Assembly (NCBI GenBank): GCA_956465555.1
Contig: OY101120.1
Span: forward strand, 310,001-374,000
From: Nitzschia sp. pyKryTriq1
Taxonomy: Eukaryota; Bacillariophyta; Bacillariophyceae; Bacillariales; Bacillariaceae
Direction: 5' to 3'
Length of the DNA: 64,000 nucleotides
The notes beneath the pieces are model-generated. The model was given only the letters and a program-made list of their open reading frames with translations. It was not told the DNA's origin and made no database searches. A program made the position numbers and the translations under genes. Positions 32,984 to 44,768 of this stretch are shown piece by piece. Positions within the stretch are counted from its first letter, which is position 1; every line of letters starts with the position of its first letter.

Positions 32984-33905
32984 TTACCATCCCATGATGA
33001 GCTTGCGGAGCCTTTCAAACAGCTCTCTCGCCAACGGTTTTGTGAACGGATCCCCCAACATGTCTCGTGTCGCGCATTTCACGACGCGAATAATCCCTGG
33101 CTTGACGTGTGTCCAGAAATGGTGCATTTTCACAGAAAGGTACTTGTTGCGGTTGTTCAAGTGCTGCGAGTTGGCGAGGAGAAGAGCGCTTGCATTGTCC
33201 TCATGGACGGTGGTGTGGATTGAGGACACCAGGGGATCTGGAAGCGAGAGGGCCGACACCGTTTCGATCAGCATCTCTCGGAGAGGGATGAGGATCCGCA
33301 TGCAGTGGGAGAGAGCCGAGTATTCGGCGTGGAAGGTCGAGAGGGCAATGCTCTGCTGCAGGCAGGACTTCCAAATGAGAGGACATCCTGCCAGGAAGAT
33401 GATGATCCCGGTCCTTGATTTCACGCTTACTGGATTGTCCGGAGGGTCGACACCATAGGAGTTGGCAAAGGAGGCGTCGACATAGCAGTCGAGAGAGAGG
33501 ATTTCGGTCGGCTTCACCGTCATTCCTTTGTCTGCAGTCCGACGCAGGTATCTGACGATCGTCTTCAGAGCTGTGGCATGCGACTGTTTAGGCGCATGGC
33601 AGAATCTACCGACTTGAGATACGGCGAAGGCAAGATCGGGACGGGTGTTCGTTGTCAAGTAGAGCAACATCCCTACAATCGAGCGGTAATTCCAGTCTTC
33701 GTCCATCGGCTCCCCTTCTGGGTCGATCGCAAGTGGTGTGGTAGAAGTAGGGGTCCAATTCGGGTTGCAGTCGACCATTCCAGCGGTTTCGATGATTTTG
33801 TTGATCAACCCTGTTTGGGTCATCGTCACCGACTTGTCTTCCAGGTTGCGATCAAACTTGATGCCAAGAAATTCCGAAAAGGTTCCTTCGCGAGTCAGCT
33901 TGATG
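32984..33905 (-). mobile_element. Ty1/copia-type LTR retrotransposon remnant (3' pol: RT tail and RNase H)
   Basis: Recognisable parts, in order: the end of the reverse transcriptase/connection region (FLGIKFDRN, RSIVGMLLYLTTNTRPDL), then RNase H (CYVDASFANS, ALSTFHAEYSAL, VHEDNASALLLAN, MHHFWTHVKPG). These are typical of copia elements, the group diatoms carry as CoDi lineages. It is a broken, partial copy. No pair of terminal repeats was seen, so LTR dating is not possible; the readable RNase H suggests it is not very old. It lies within a CRAL-TRIO/DUF6824-like family locus and its reading frame runs on from that gene's N-terminal coding part. Confidence 0.9.
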
Positions 33906-34288
33906 ACATGAAAGTGTTGCGCCAGTTTTTCAGCCGCCAGCCGAACATTGTATTTCTCTCCTCGTAGAAATGTCCTTCGGTACTCAGCCGCATACTCTGG
34001 ATTTAGTCGCGCTACTTCTTGGTAGGCCTCGTTATCAGGAATTTGACTACTATTCAATAACTCTTCCAGTTGCTCGAGCTGCGATTGAACCAGTTTAGGG
34101 TCTTCGTCTGGGACGTCGGCGATCCCATGAACATCAAAGAGCACCTTTTCATGTTGGTCCAAGGACATTTTCTCCAGCTCTTTGGCGAGAATTTCTTGCA
34201 CCATGTTCGCCTCTTCGAGGGTTTCAGGAAATCAGTCCTCGGGAAGACCCGCCGATAAAGCCAAGTCCGGTGTAAGTCTGTGGCTCAT
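33906..34288 (-). pseudogene. CRAL-TRIO-like / DUF6824-like family member 2, N-terminal half
   Basis: Starts with ATG at 34288 (MSHRLTPDLALSAGLPED), matching the first residues of the paralogs at 48218 and 41522. Codon 19 (34234-34232) is TGA where the paralogs have Arg in the RFP motif. Homology continues past it in the same frame: LEKMSLDQHEKVLFDVHG, NPEYAAEYRRTFLRGEKYNV and LAAEKLAQHF, the CRAL-TRIO-N-like part. A later ATG at 34204 would restart translation in frame and run into the copia remnant. With the C-terminal half at 31231-32643 this looks like one host locus interrupted by the element. Confidence 0.8.
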
Positions 34289-34794
34289 GGTGGTGGTGTG
34301 ATTGTCGTTGGTGTTTGTTGTTATTGCAATACCTGTAGTCTATTCAAACCGACGATGGCGGGGGAAGGGAGCTGATGTGGTTCCTGAAGATAATAATGCA
34401 ATGAGAACACTTCGGAACAAAAGACACTATTTCGGACTTGTTTCGGAGAGGCTTTTCGTGCATATCGTGAGAAGCAAAAATAGGAGATCCCTACTACTAC
34501 TACTAGCATGATGATGATTATAATTCCAAAGCACGTTGTTTGACCACTTCGACACGACAGAAGCGAAGCATGAAAAATCGCACCCTCTGCGCTAAAGATA
34601 CGGTACGCTGATCACTACGAATATTATTTCGCACTACGCGCAACAACTCGTGGCTAGGTAGCTGGCTAGCTAGTACTGGCTACCGGTATTAGCAGTTGGA
34701 CAATGATGCTCATGATCGAACTATAATATTCATGATGTACGCAGTAGTAAGAAGAGATAGACGGTACGTGCAGTATCGTACCTATGTCTCTGCA
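34289..34794. other. Intergenic
   Basis: 5' flank of the disrupted family member and 3' flank of the helicase gene, both minus strand. Contains a CTA run at about 34491-34506 and no gene. Confidence 0.5.
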
Positions 34795-37700
34795 CTAAGT
34801 CGCTAGTGCACGTTCAACGGCCGCAACGAGATTGGATGCTTGGCGGTTGGTCCCAAGAAGTCGGTGCGACCCCCCTCCGATTTGCTCACCGCAATCTAGG
34901 CAAGTGGCGGTTTCCATGGCCCCTCCACATTCACCAATAAAATACGGGTGCCCATTAGGGCATTCGTACCAGTGTCCTGACCAGGGCCCGCCATAATCGT
35001 AACCTCCTCGCTGCTGCTGCACCGCGTTCACGATGGCCAGTAGCACCTTGTCCGGTCTATTCTCCAAAATATCTCGTTTCATTCGATTAGCCTCGTCTGC
35101 CATACCACCCAGCAGCTCTGGGCGTTCAATGACCCAATCAAGCAGCTCAATAGATTCCTCGGATTCATTTTTGTTGAGATTGTGGTCCCATTTCGGATGA
35201 ACCAGCAAATTGCACAAATGTAAGCGAAGCGTACCACCCATTCTCGTGCTTTTGGAAGAGTCAGCTTGCCGAATGGCCTCGCGAAAGTATTTCTCGGCAT
35301 CCTGGTAATTCGCATCGTATTTCTCCTCTGCCAATAAGGTGCAAAGTCTTCCGATCAACCCGAGTGTTTGGATGAGCTGTTGCTGTGGGGGGACGGGTAC
35401 CTCGAGAACAGAACGATCGGAACAAGCCTCGTAGACTTTCGACATTGGACTCTTTCTGATGCGTTTGGCGAGATCAAGGAGCTTCTTCAATAAAGCCTTT
35501 CTATCACCGTTGTCAATGTCCAATTTTCGTGCGTATGCTGTCAGCTCACCTTGGATGGACATGAGGAATTTCCTCTCGAGTGAGCGCAGCTCCGACAGGC
35601 GAAGGATTCGGCCATAGCGATAAATCGAGTGAACGATTGATCGACAGTCTGGGCATGTCGTTGGCTTTTCACGGATGCTAGTGGCTTCATGAAACGACTG
35701 GAGCTCGATGAATTGATTCGACTGCTGCTCCGCTCGTATGTAAACTTCGTCCATACCCAAATGCCCATCCAAAGAAAATACTGTGTAGAAATGGCCACAC
35801 GGAAGAACAATAATGGGATCGTCGTTCAAACTATGGTCGGCATAAGTTGAAAGCATCACAAGATCGACGACGTGGTTCTTTTGCGACGCAGGGCAGCACT
35901 CTTGGCAGTATCGATCGTCAGGACAAGCTTCACCGCACAGTGATGGACAACGATGACCACAATTCAACAATTTATTGCATCGCTTCATTAAGATGATGAG
36001 GCTGGCAGTCAGGAAACGAACAACGAAAGCTTTCGAGTTGTGACAATCAGAAATCGAATCGTACCTCGTTACATGGGAGACGAGAACACGGGGCACCACA
36101 GACAAGTTCACAATTCCCTTTGTGCTGGCAAAACCAACCGCACGGCTCAACACAAGAGGAGCACTAACATATGAAAGAAAAGAAGAGTTAGAATTGAATG
36201 CAACGGGCGACAGATTAGTCGAACCAAACTTACAAGTTTTTTACAATTTTTAGGGCAACTGGAATGCGCGCAAGACACATCACATTTCATATCGCACGGT
36301 GGGCAATCTTTTCCTTCATGGCATGGCCTTCCGCACGTGTGTCCGCAGAAAAGCTGACGCTCGCACGTTTTCTTGCAGCCATGTTTGCCATCGCACTTGC
36401 CGCACGTATTGTCACACTGGTGACCGCACGAGTCAACAGTGCCAACACACACCTCTGAGCAAAACGGGATCTCCATTTTTGTATTAGCGCATGTTGTCGA
36501 GGTTTTGTGACCGCAGTCGAATTCGAACAAAACTTTTTGTTTGCAGCGTTTTGCGAGTTCTGAACGAGCATCCTCATTTCGGATATCGTGGCAAGTAACG
36601 CTGGCAAGCTCATGCCCACACCCGACAAGCGTAAATGGGCCCATTTCCCATGTACAAGGTCCACATTTCTCCTTACAGAGCCTGACACAGCCGTGCCCAA
36701 GGGGGCATTCGGGAGGGACTCGCTTACATGCGTTTCGGCACGTCAGTTGAACTGACTCATGCTCTGGGTCGAAAGAATGGCACGTGAGCGGGCACACGTG
36801 GCCGCATTCCATTCTGAAATTGCATTTCTTACAGCAGCCCCCGTTAGGCCTATGTAGTCTGAAATCAGCTATAGAAGTAAGGATAACTTGATCATTGGGA
36901 TGGTGTTGGCAGTAAGTTGGCAAGCCTCGGAGAAACTGGCCTCGGCTCTTGAGATGCTCAATAATTGGCTGCCATATCTGGCTGCCGGTTGAAGATGAAA
37001 GAAACGTTTTTGAGTTTCCGAGAAGCACCATGCCGAGCCGAGCCCGCGACATCAGAACATTCACCCGTTGAGCTTCCTTCAGAAATCCGATGTCCCCGCG
37101 CTTGTTCGACCGAGTCAGGCTGATGAGGATGATATCGCTTTCTTCGCCTTGAAAATTATCGATGGTGGAGCATCGGAGTGTCTTCTTCGAGCTTGCATCA
37201 TTCGAGCGAAAGTCCAATTGTCCCTCTTGCAGTTCATCCATGTCTCGACTGTCGCGATCGCTCACAAGGGCGCTGACCTCTTTTAACTCGCTTTGAACAA
37301 GCTGGAGCAAACTGAGGAGCTGCCCAAGATACGGGGTTAAAATAGTTATTCGTTCTGGAGCATAGTTTTGCATGAGCAAGAAACGAGCAACCTCAACACA
37401 CAGCCTTGCTTCGACCTGATTAGTCTTGCTTTTGGAAAGACGCTCTTCTGCATCGTCGGTGTCGTGGTCTTCTCGAAAATCGTGATCGAAGAATACGACA
37501 TTCTGCTGAACCCCTTTCAAAGGAGGGAATCTCGTGACCGAATCATGATCCACAAGCGATGGGTAAGTCTGTTGGCGAATGAACTGAGAAATATCGGGTC
37601 GCATTCGATGTTGTACTTCCAATTGGGCGGAAGGGATACCAGCCGCAATGAGGCGCTCAAAAAGGGAACAGTCCAGATTGTAGCCCTTCCCGGAAACACT

Positions 37701-40567
37701 TGTCAGACTATGACTTTCTAGCTTTGGACGTAACTGCAAGTGATCACCGATAAGAATGAGATGGTGTGTGCTGTCGGCTTGCAAAGCAGACAATACATGG
37801 GCTTCCAGGACTTCACCGGCTTCCTCAACGACAATGATGCCTGGTTTTCTCGCTGCCAAGAGGTGTTTGAATTGAGCAGCTCCTGTCGTGGTAGCTCCAA
37901 TGATTCTGGCGTTAGCCAGAATTTCAAGCCCCTCCTGCTGCTTGATATGCTCGCGCTCACAACAGAGATCCGAGAATCGGCGAACCTGCGCTACCAAGTC
38001 TTGCTGGTCAAAAGAAACAATGTCCTTAGTCCATAACTCGATCCAGTCTAGACGTTCTTCAAGTGTTGAGTTCCAGACTCGCTGAAAAACGCCAACCTCA
38101 ATGTCATCTTGGAGGTACGGCACGAGCATCTCGGGAAAGGGTTCCCCAGTTGACCAAATGTTCCAGAGATCACCGTCACGGAGCGGCTTCGAATTGGGGC
38201 CAATTATTTGGAAACCGTCTTCAGATCCGTCGAGAGTAAAGCAGCGATGGGTGTCTTCTTGGCCTTCGTCAAGGAGATATTCACTCACACCACCATTTGG
38301 CGAGTCCCATCCAACAGTGTCCTTCATTGACTGGATTTTCGTCTCCAGACAACGTTGAAGCTCGTAGAGTTGAGCGTCTACGGCTTTAATGCCACGCGTT
38401 GCACTTGCTCGCTGAGTCGCCTTGGCCCTTGCAAGATCATGCAGCTGGTAACGAGAGATTCTTTCGGACTTTGTGCGGCCTCCAATGCGTACAATTTTCT
38501 GTTCGCCGGCGTCGAGCATGTGCTCAAGAAATTGATCTAGCGCATGGTTTGTGTAGCATACACAAAGAATTGAAGCATCGGTATTTTGCCTAATCATAGT
38601 ACTAAGTAACGCGCCGATGAATGTTTTTCCTGTAGAGAAGTACGAAGGCGGGAAAAGTGAGATTTTCTAAGTCGAGGTGGCTAGCTCGGTTGACAATTTG
38701 ACTTACCACAACCAGGTGGGCCTTGAATAAGTGCAACACGGTTGCGAAAGGCGTGCACAAGAGCATTTGCTTGAGACTCGTCAAGTGTTGTATTAGAAGT
38801 GATTTCTTCCGTCGAGACTGAGCCAACATCAAACGCAAAGCCATTGCATATGGCGTCATTTGGTGTCACCAGACGAGCCGGTACGTACGAGGGCGGGCGG
38901 TTCGTGGGCTCGGTCCCGTTTCGTTCGATGCATACCTCCTCGGCAAATGGCAAGTCCGTCATTTCTTGCAACGTAGCTAGAACAGGGCGGTAGGAGAAAA
39001 ACGAGGAAGATACTTCGATGAGATCGTACGACTTCAGCCGCTCCAGGTAAATCTTTCTCCTCTTCTTCTTGGATGCTTTGGACTGTCCTTCGGCTGTTTC
39101 AGAGCTTTTCCTGGCGTGCAAAATCATTGTGTTGTGAGCATAATGATCAAGAGCTTCTACGAAATGGTCACCGTCAACATCAAACGAGACACCGATACGT
39201 GGACCGTCCTCGTGCTGAAGTAGCTTGAGATCCCTAAGACAAATCGTCCCTATCATCTTGGGTTCGCCATTTTGGCAAAAGGCCACAACTGCATCACGAT
39301 TCATCATTTTCGATTTCGACCAGTCGATCTTGCCTTGTCCTCGATGGTCACATTGAACAATGAATGAAATCAATCCTCTCTTCACCGATATGTCAAGATC
39401 CACAATCCTTGCATTGGTCCACGGCCGATAATTCTCGTTGATACGCTCCTTCATGGTGTACAAGGCATCCTCTCGAAGCAACCGGAAGTTGTTACTGATG
39501 ATTCTGGTTACGGGATCTTCTATGAAATCATTCTCCCCCGAAGCCAGCGGCAACCAAGAACGTTCTTCACATTTGAGTTCGCCCGCAGTTGGAACAATGC
39601 GGATATTTCGGAAGTTCAAATGATCGTTGTCGTGGCGATCACCGGGAAGCCTAGTATCCGACACCCACATTGCTGGCGTTCGCCCTTCAGTAGGACCGGC
39701 GACTTGATTTCGTACACGAGATGATTCTACTACAGAATCGTCAACGAGGACAAGAGATGCCAACGTTCGAGCACTAGGTACATCATTCCGAGACTGGAAC
39801 TGCTTCGCCATGGCAATCACGCTCCTGTGCAGACGTGCATCAAGAGCGGATCTCGAGACCTCGGCCAAGAACAAGCAAATGGTATTCGCTGCTGCTCCGG
39901 GCAACAACGAAGCAGTTGTTTCAAGCATCTCGAGCAAATTTGGGACATGAAAGATCATCCGCAAAACCTTGTCGCGGGCATGAGCATGCAAAGGCATGCT
40001 AGTTTCCTTCGTAATGACAATGTCTAGCATTCGGACAAGAATAAACTCCACATCTTGGATCGATGCATAGTCCATGAATCCTAGAACCTCACCAATACGC
40101 TTGCTTCCTGCAAGACGGTGATCAGACAGCTTATTCAAAAGGTCGTCCTTTCGATCAAAGTCCTCCATTCCCTCCAAAAACCTAGAGACAGAGCGCCGGT
40201 CTCGCATTTGGGCGGAGGGATCCTTGAGAAGCTTCCAGAAGACAGCTTGTCGTCGACGGTTCATTGACATGATGGTGTTACTTGGTGGTGGTGGTGGTGC
40301 CGTCGCAACCTTTTGAATAATAAAATCAAGACGATGGGCAACCGGCGTGGAACAATCAGAAAACTGACCGAACGAAACAAGCAACAATAACGACCTTTTA
40401 CTCTCACTGCAAGATTTTGTGTGCGTTGAGAAGTATACTGTATGCCACATGCATGTATGTGAATGTCCTCCGAACACCAATAATGCGCTATTATTGGCAA
40501 CAGATTTCGTCTCCACATCCAATTTGTTACGGGCAAAATCTATCTGTTTGGATCCAAAACGAGGCAT
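34795..40567 (-). CDS. ZNFX1: ZNFX1-like NFX1-type zinc finger helicase
   Basis: Four exons: 40567-38707, 38629-36234, 36163-36065 and 35982-34795; 1847 aa, or 1748 aa if the ATG at 40270 is used, which I find equally likely. The N-terminal helical region leads to an OB-like part (CDHRGQGKIDWSKSK) and a superfamily 1 Upf1-type helicase. Its Walker A, GPPGCGKT, is split by intron 1; later motifs are CYTNHALDQFL, GIIVVEEAGEV (DEAG type), GDHLQLRP, QHRMRP, DNFQGEESDIILIS and RVNVLMSRA. Many NFX1-type fingers follow (CGHVCPLTCH, CGRPCHEGKDCPPC, CVEPCGWFCQHKGNC). The C-terminus has an RZ-type finger (YECPNGHPYFIGECGG...CLDCGEQIGG), diagnostic for ZNFX1/RNF213. Animal ZNFX1 acts in small-RNA inheritance and antiviral RNA sensing. 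Confidence 0.93.
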
Positions 40568-41521
40568 CCCAATGACCTCGTAGACTACTGTATGGCAGTA
40601 GGATTTGTACGTGACTTTGAAATTTTCATGTTACGAATCAAAACTCGAAACTCATCGTGGTAGATCTCGATCTTTGCGGCCGTTGCGGGAATAAGTTCCA
40701 GCTGCTGGTGGCCATAATAGTATAGGTACGAACAGACCGTCCGTATCAGTATATATCACATTAGCTCAAGAGCGTACGTGTAGCGCCGATTGCAAGAGCA
40801 AAGCAATATAATATAGACTGATGGGGCCGCGGTCACAACAGTCCCACCACCAAAAGATACCGCTACATACATCATATTATCGCATACAGATCTTGTTCAT
40901 CTAACTAATATATAATCTGCCGAGCCGTCGCGCACAGGGCGTCTTGCTACAAATAGCTGGAATGTAGCGGAAGCGGACCCCGGAGCCTTCCAATCAGTTC
41001 ATGTGAGATGTACATACGTACTCGTACTGTGCCATTTGGCCATCAGGGTACTATGGTATTGCATAGACTGCGTCGGCCATCATGGTCAAATCCACTTTTT
41101 GGATTCGAGTTATTATTCATTCGGGAGAGAGGGGAGAGGGGAGTAAAAGGGGATACCCTGGCTGATGCGGTCCCCACAAATTTTTCATAGCACATTACCA
41201 GTCGTGGCACGGTAAAAGAAGTGACCCCAAATCCCTCTGTCCGTCAGCCGGGTGCAGCCGTGCTCGAGCTGGAGTATAACGGGTATGGCCAGAGAGCTAC
41301 ACGTGTAGATTTGTCCCTCTGCAGCTTTTGAAAAACTTGGCGCTTACTTCGATTACCTCGACCGAAACACAATGATCGGTACAGGGTATATTTTATTATT
41401 AGTCGCGGTTTTCGGTTGTCATCTTGCTTCGTTTAATACTTCCTTCTTTCTTTTTTGGATCCATTCACTATTCACACGCAGGTTCCATCAACACCATAAC
41501 ACCATACTCTGCAACACAATT
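40568..41521. other. Divergent intergenic region
   Basis: 5' flanks of the helicase and of family member 3. The member 3 frame is open back to an ATG at 41372, so part of this may be coding or leader. Nothing else recognised. Confidence 0.5.
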
Positions 41522-43118
41522 ATGAAGGGAGAGTGTGATTTTACATTGGCCAAGTCGGTGGGCGTTTCTGTCGATCGATTTCCGGAAACGAAAGAAGAAG
41601 CGCAGCGAATCGAAGAAGCTCTCGAAAAAGAACTAGAGAAATTGACGCTGGACGAACATGAGAAGATTTTATTTGACATTCATGGAATTACACCCACAGA
41701 AGATGAAGAACCATCCATGGTGGATGCGAAATTGAAGGAGCTGGAGGCGCGACTGGCAGAAACGAGTACCGGTAGTACTATTGGGGAGAATAAGGAAGCC
41801 TACAATCTGGCCTGCCAGAAGAATCCAACGTACGTTGGCAGCCGAGGCTTTCGTTTGATGTTCTTGCGATGCGTTAAGTTCGACGTCGAATCGGCGGCAG
41901 AAATGATTGTCAAACATTTTGACGTGAAGCTATATTTATTTGGAGATGGAGATGTTCTTGCACGAGATGTGCGGCAATCCGATTTGAGCGAAAAAGACCG
42001 GGTCATACTCGAATCTGGTTCTTGCCAGGTCCTCCCCACCCGAGATGCGGCTGGAAGGGCAATTGTGCTTATCACCTCTGCGACTATTGGTGAATATCCA
42101 AAAGACGGTTGGGACGATGCCAGTGAAGTAAGTGGGTGACCACGTAACTGCTCCTGAATTCCAGGCTTGCGACGATATCTCATTCTTTTTTTTGTCGTTT
42201 CCTCATTTGTTTCAGTTTCGTGCCTTTTGGTACATATGGATGACCATTGTTAAAGATGAAGAAACTCAAAAGAATGGTTCCATCTTTTTGATCATGAACC
42301 TCAATGGCTACAAGGTTTCTGTTGAAAATATGGACGGTATCAGCAAAATTGAGGCAATCATTCCGAATCGAATCGCAGGAGGCCACTATTGCTACAATGA
42401 TCCCGCTTTGCGCCCCTACGTTGTGGGCTTTCAACTTTTTGTCAGCGAAGACGATCGGTATCGACTACGGACTCATTGTGGAAGTCGTGCAGAAATCGAC
42501 TTTGCGCTTCAGACGTTTGGGATTCCAGCGCAGGAGTCCCCTGTCCGGGACGATGGTTCGTGCTCCGTCACAGCACATCGGGAGTGGTTGTCTATGCTTC
42601 GAATTCAGGAAGAAAAGGAAGCATCAGCATTGGCCAATGGGGAGATATTGGAAGAATTTATTGTCATTCCCCATCGATTTGATGTCCTCTTCGGCAAGGA
42701 CAGTTCGACACGAGATCACACGGGGACTCGACGTGCCTTGCATGTCGTCGAGATGCACTTTGAAGAATACGAAAGATTAGGAAAGTATCAAAAGACAGAC
42801 GTGGCCGAGAAGATCATTTCGATTATACATGCATCGGGGGGACGATTCTTGCGGCAAGATGACGAGGGAGCTTGGAGGGAGGTCCCAGGTGTGGAGGCAC
42901 GCAAAAAGATCGCCCACTGGTTCCGTCACGCGCGTACCAAAAGAATCAAGCAGCAGGAGGAGGAGTCCTTGTCATCGTCGTCGTCAACCAAGGAGACAAG
43001 TACCTTATCTCCTAGATACAGCGACACAGAAGAGACAAACGATAGACCGGCGAAGAGGGTCACCCCGATCGCCTCTCCCGTGGACTCGTTTCTGACAGAC
43101 GAGCATGGTCTCCGTTGA
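41522..43118 (+). CDS. CRAL-TRIO-like / DUF6824-like protein, family member 3
   Basis: Two exons, 41522-42127 and 42216-43118, with an 88-base intron between codons; 502 aa. The start was chosen because MKGECDFTLAKSVGV aligns with the first residues of the member at 48218; an in-frame ATG at 41372 would add 50 residues with a hydrophobic segment. Shared family features are RFPETKEEA, LTLDEHEKILFDIHGIT, RLMFLRCVKFDVESAAE, KHFDVKLYLFGDGD and LPTRDAAGRA. After the intron: FRAFWYIWMTIVKDEETQ, FALQTFGIPAQESPV, HRFDVLFGKDSSTRDHTGTRRALH, KTDVAEKIISII, SGGRFLRQDDEGAW and RKKIAHWFRHAR. Function unknown. Its last 114 bases overlap, tail to tail, the coding frame of the next gene. Confidence 0.85.
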
Positions 43119-44066
43119 CTCACACTTATACAAAATGATACGATGAAATAATTTCATCTGCATATACACTCTGTAACTAATCGAACATATATCCATTTCC
43201 ATATCTGCCTCACGATCATCCGCTCTTCCTCTTTTTGCTCTGTTTTTTTGTCTCCTTTTCGTAGCTGACAAAGCCCGGGTCAGCCCTTTCGAGAAAGTCG
43301 CCAGCAGCACGTTTGCGTCCGGCCTGATCCGGGCCACGGCCGGATCCTGAAAGAATCCATTTCGAAAGAACGGCAATGCATCTCGGGCAGCCATATTGTC
43401 GAAGATTCCTTCCCACCGTTCTTCTTCCACTTGTTTTCTTTCTTCTTCTTCCAGTCGCGTCTTCCGTGCTTCTGCGGTTTCAGTACTAAATTTTCTGCTT
43501 TGTTCTCCAGCCATCGCCACCCGCAAATCTTGCGAATTCCTCCGTTTCTTCAGTTCCTCTTTTTGGGCTTGCGAGAGATCTTCTTGAGTATCCAAAATAT
43601 AGATCGCCGTACAAACATCACTTATTTTGGGATCTTGGAGGAACTGACGAAGCGCCGCAGTGGCAATGTTGGAATCTTGTTTGTGAATATCGTCATCTAG
43701 ATGAAACTTTTCAATGTACAAAAGGTCCATCTCGGTGTCATCTTCGGCCACCAAGGACTGGAGAGTTGTTCGACCCAGTCGATTCTCAAACAGAGTGCTG
43801 GCAATCATCTGCAACTCGCCGCTCTTGGCATCCATTTCACTCCAAAAGTTATTTTGCCTGATGCGCTTACGATCAATCAAGTTGGCATCTATGGAACCAA
43901 TTTTGGTGCTGCTGTTGCCGTCGTCGCCTTCCGTCCAAAATATCTCCGCATGGATATTCGTGAGCCAAGGAAACTCTTCCTCGTCCTCGTCGTCTTCGTA
44001 ATCGTCGCCATATCCCGCAAAGCGAAGAGACACATTGGAAGGAAGAAGGGATGGTGCTGAGCTCAT
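43005..44066 (-). CDS. Hypothetical acidic/charged protein
   Basis: Single frame of 353 aa from the ATG at 44066. It opens with LRFAGYGDDYEDDEDEEEFPWLTNIHAEIFW. The middle (IGSIDANLIDR, LLYIEKFHLDDD, ALRQFLQDPK, CTAIYILDT) has the alternating strands and helices of a GNAT-like fold, though no acetyl-CoA motif is certain. A long charged helix follows (AEARKTRLEEEERKQVEEERWEGIF), then RNGFFQDPAVARIRPDANVL and a Lys/Arg-rich end. The final ~38 codons run antisense through the end of family member 3 and look less protein-like. An unseen intron or a nearer stop in another frame (ending KKQSKKRKSG near 43216) is possible. Confidence 0.7.
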   Translation of the reverse strand: MSSAPSLLPSNVSLRFAGYGDDYEDDEDEEEFPWLTNIHAEIFWTEGDDGNSSTKIGSIDANLIDRKRIRQNNFWSEMDAKSGELQMIASTLFENRLGRTTLQSLVAEDDTEMDLLYIEKFHLDDDIHKQDSNIATAALRQFLQDPKISDVCTAIYILDTQEDLSQAQKEELKKRRNSQDLRVAMAGEQSRKFSTETAEARKTRLEEEERKQVEEERWEGIFDNMAARDALPFFRNGFFQDPAVARIRPDANVLLATFSKGLTRALSATKRRQKNRAKRGRADDREADMEMDICSISYRVYMQMKLFHRIILYKCESTETMLVCQKRVHGRGDRGDPLRRSIVCLFCVAVSRR

Positions 44067-44768
44067 TATAGATCTACTGTACTACTGCGGTATGGATATT
44101 GTACAATAGTCATCAAGGAGTGAGGGAAGAACGATCTTCCGTCGCGACACTCGTCGCGAAATATATGCAAATAAGGCTTCGCAATTCTCAACGCAATAAC
44201 GCGTTGAAGCGCTCGCGTATACATTCTTTGCAAAAGAAACGCAATGAAGAGAGATCTCCGCGCATGACGTTTTTACATTTTTACAGTTTGGTGTCACGAG
44301 TCACGATTGGTTGAGGGGACTCGATTGAGGCGTTCAGTCTATGCGTAGTTCTAGCCACATCCACGGTACTCTATTCTAGACTTACTAGCCATTGAACTGC
44401 ACACCGGAGGTACGGTGATGAGGCGTCTACACACCTTATTCGTACCGGTAGTCTGCCATACCTCCTCTATGATATAGTGGTGAGGAGGCGAATAGTAGTA
44501 TCTCTGTTTGGAAAAGTAGCCTTTGGTACGACGACAAAGCAAGACGCGTACTATATTAGACATGGTGCGATGCGACTATGACTGACTGTCGAACTATCGA
44601 AGAATCTGTTTTTTTCAGAATATGCATATACTTTTTGAAGTTGCCAAGCAGGGCTGCGGTGAGCGGTGATCTTGGCAACAACGAGAAAACGTCAGTCGCC
44701 TGCTGCTTCTTGTACTAGTTGTGGTTTATTTGCGCTGGGTTTCAAAACTTTGTGCCATCGTATGATTT
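44067..44768. other. Intergenic
   Basis: About 700 bases with only short chance frames; nothing recognised. Confidence 0.5.

Noticed and set aside
32612-33458. Plus-strand frames opposite the copia remnant
   Set aside because: Shadows of the retroelement coding strand.
41372-41521. Upstream ATG as the start of family member 3
   Set aside because: It would add a hydrophobic 50-residue leader not seen in the paralog at 48218, whose first residues align with the ATG at 41522. Kept only as an alternative.
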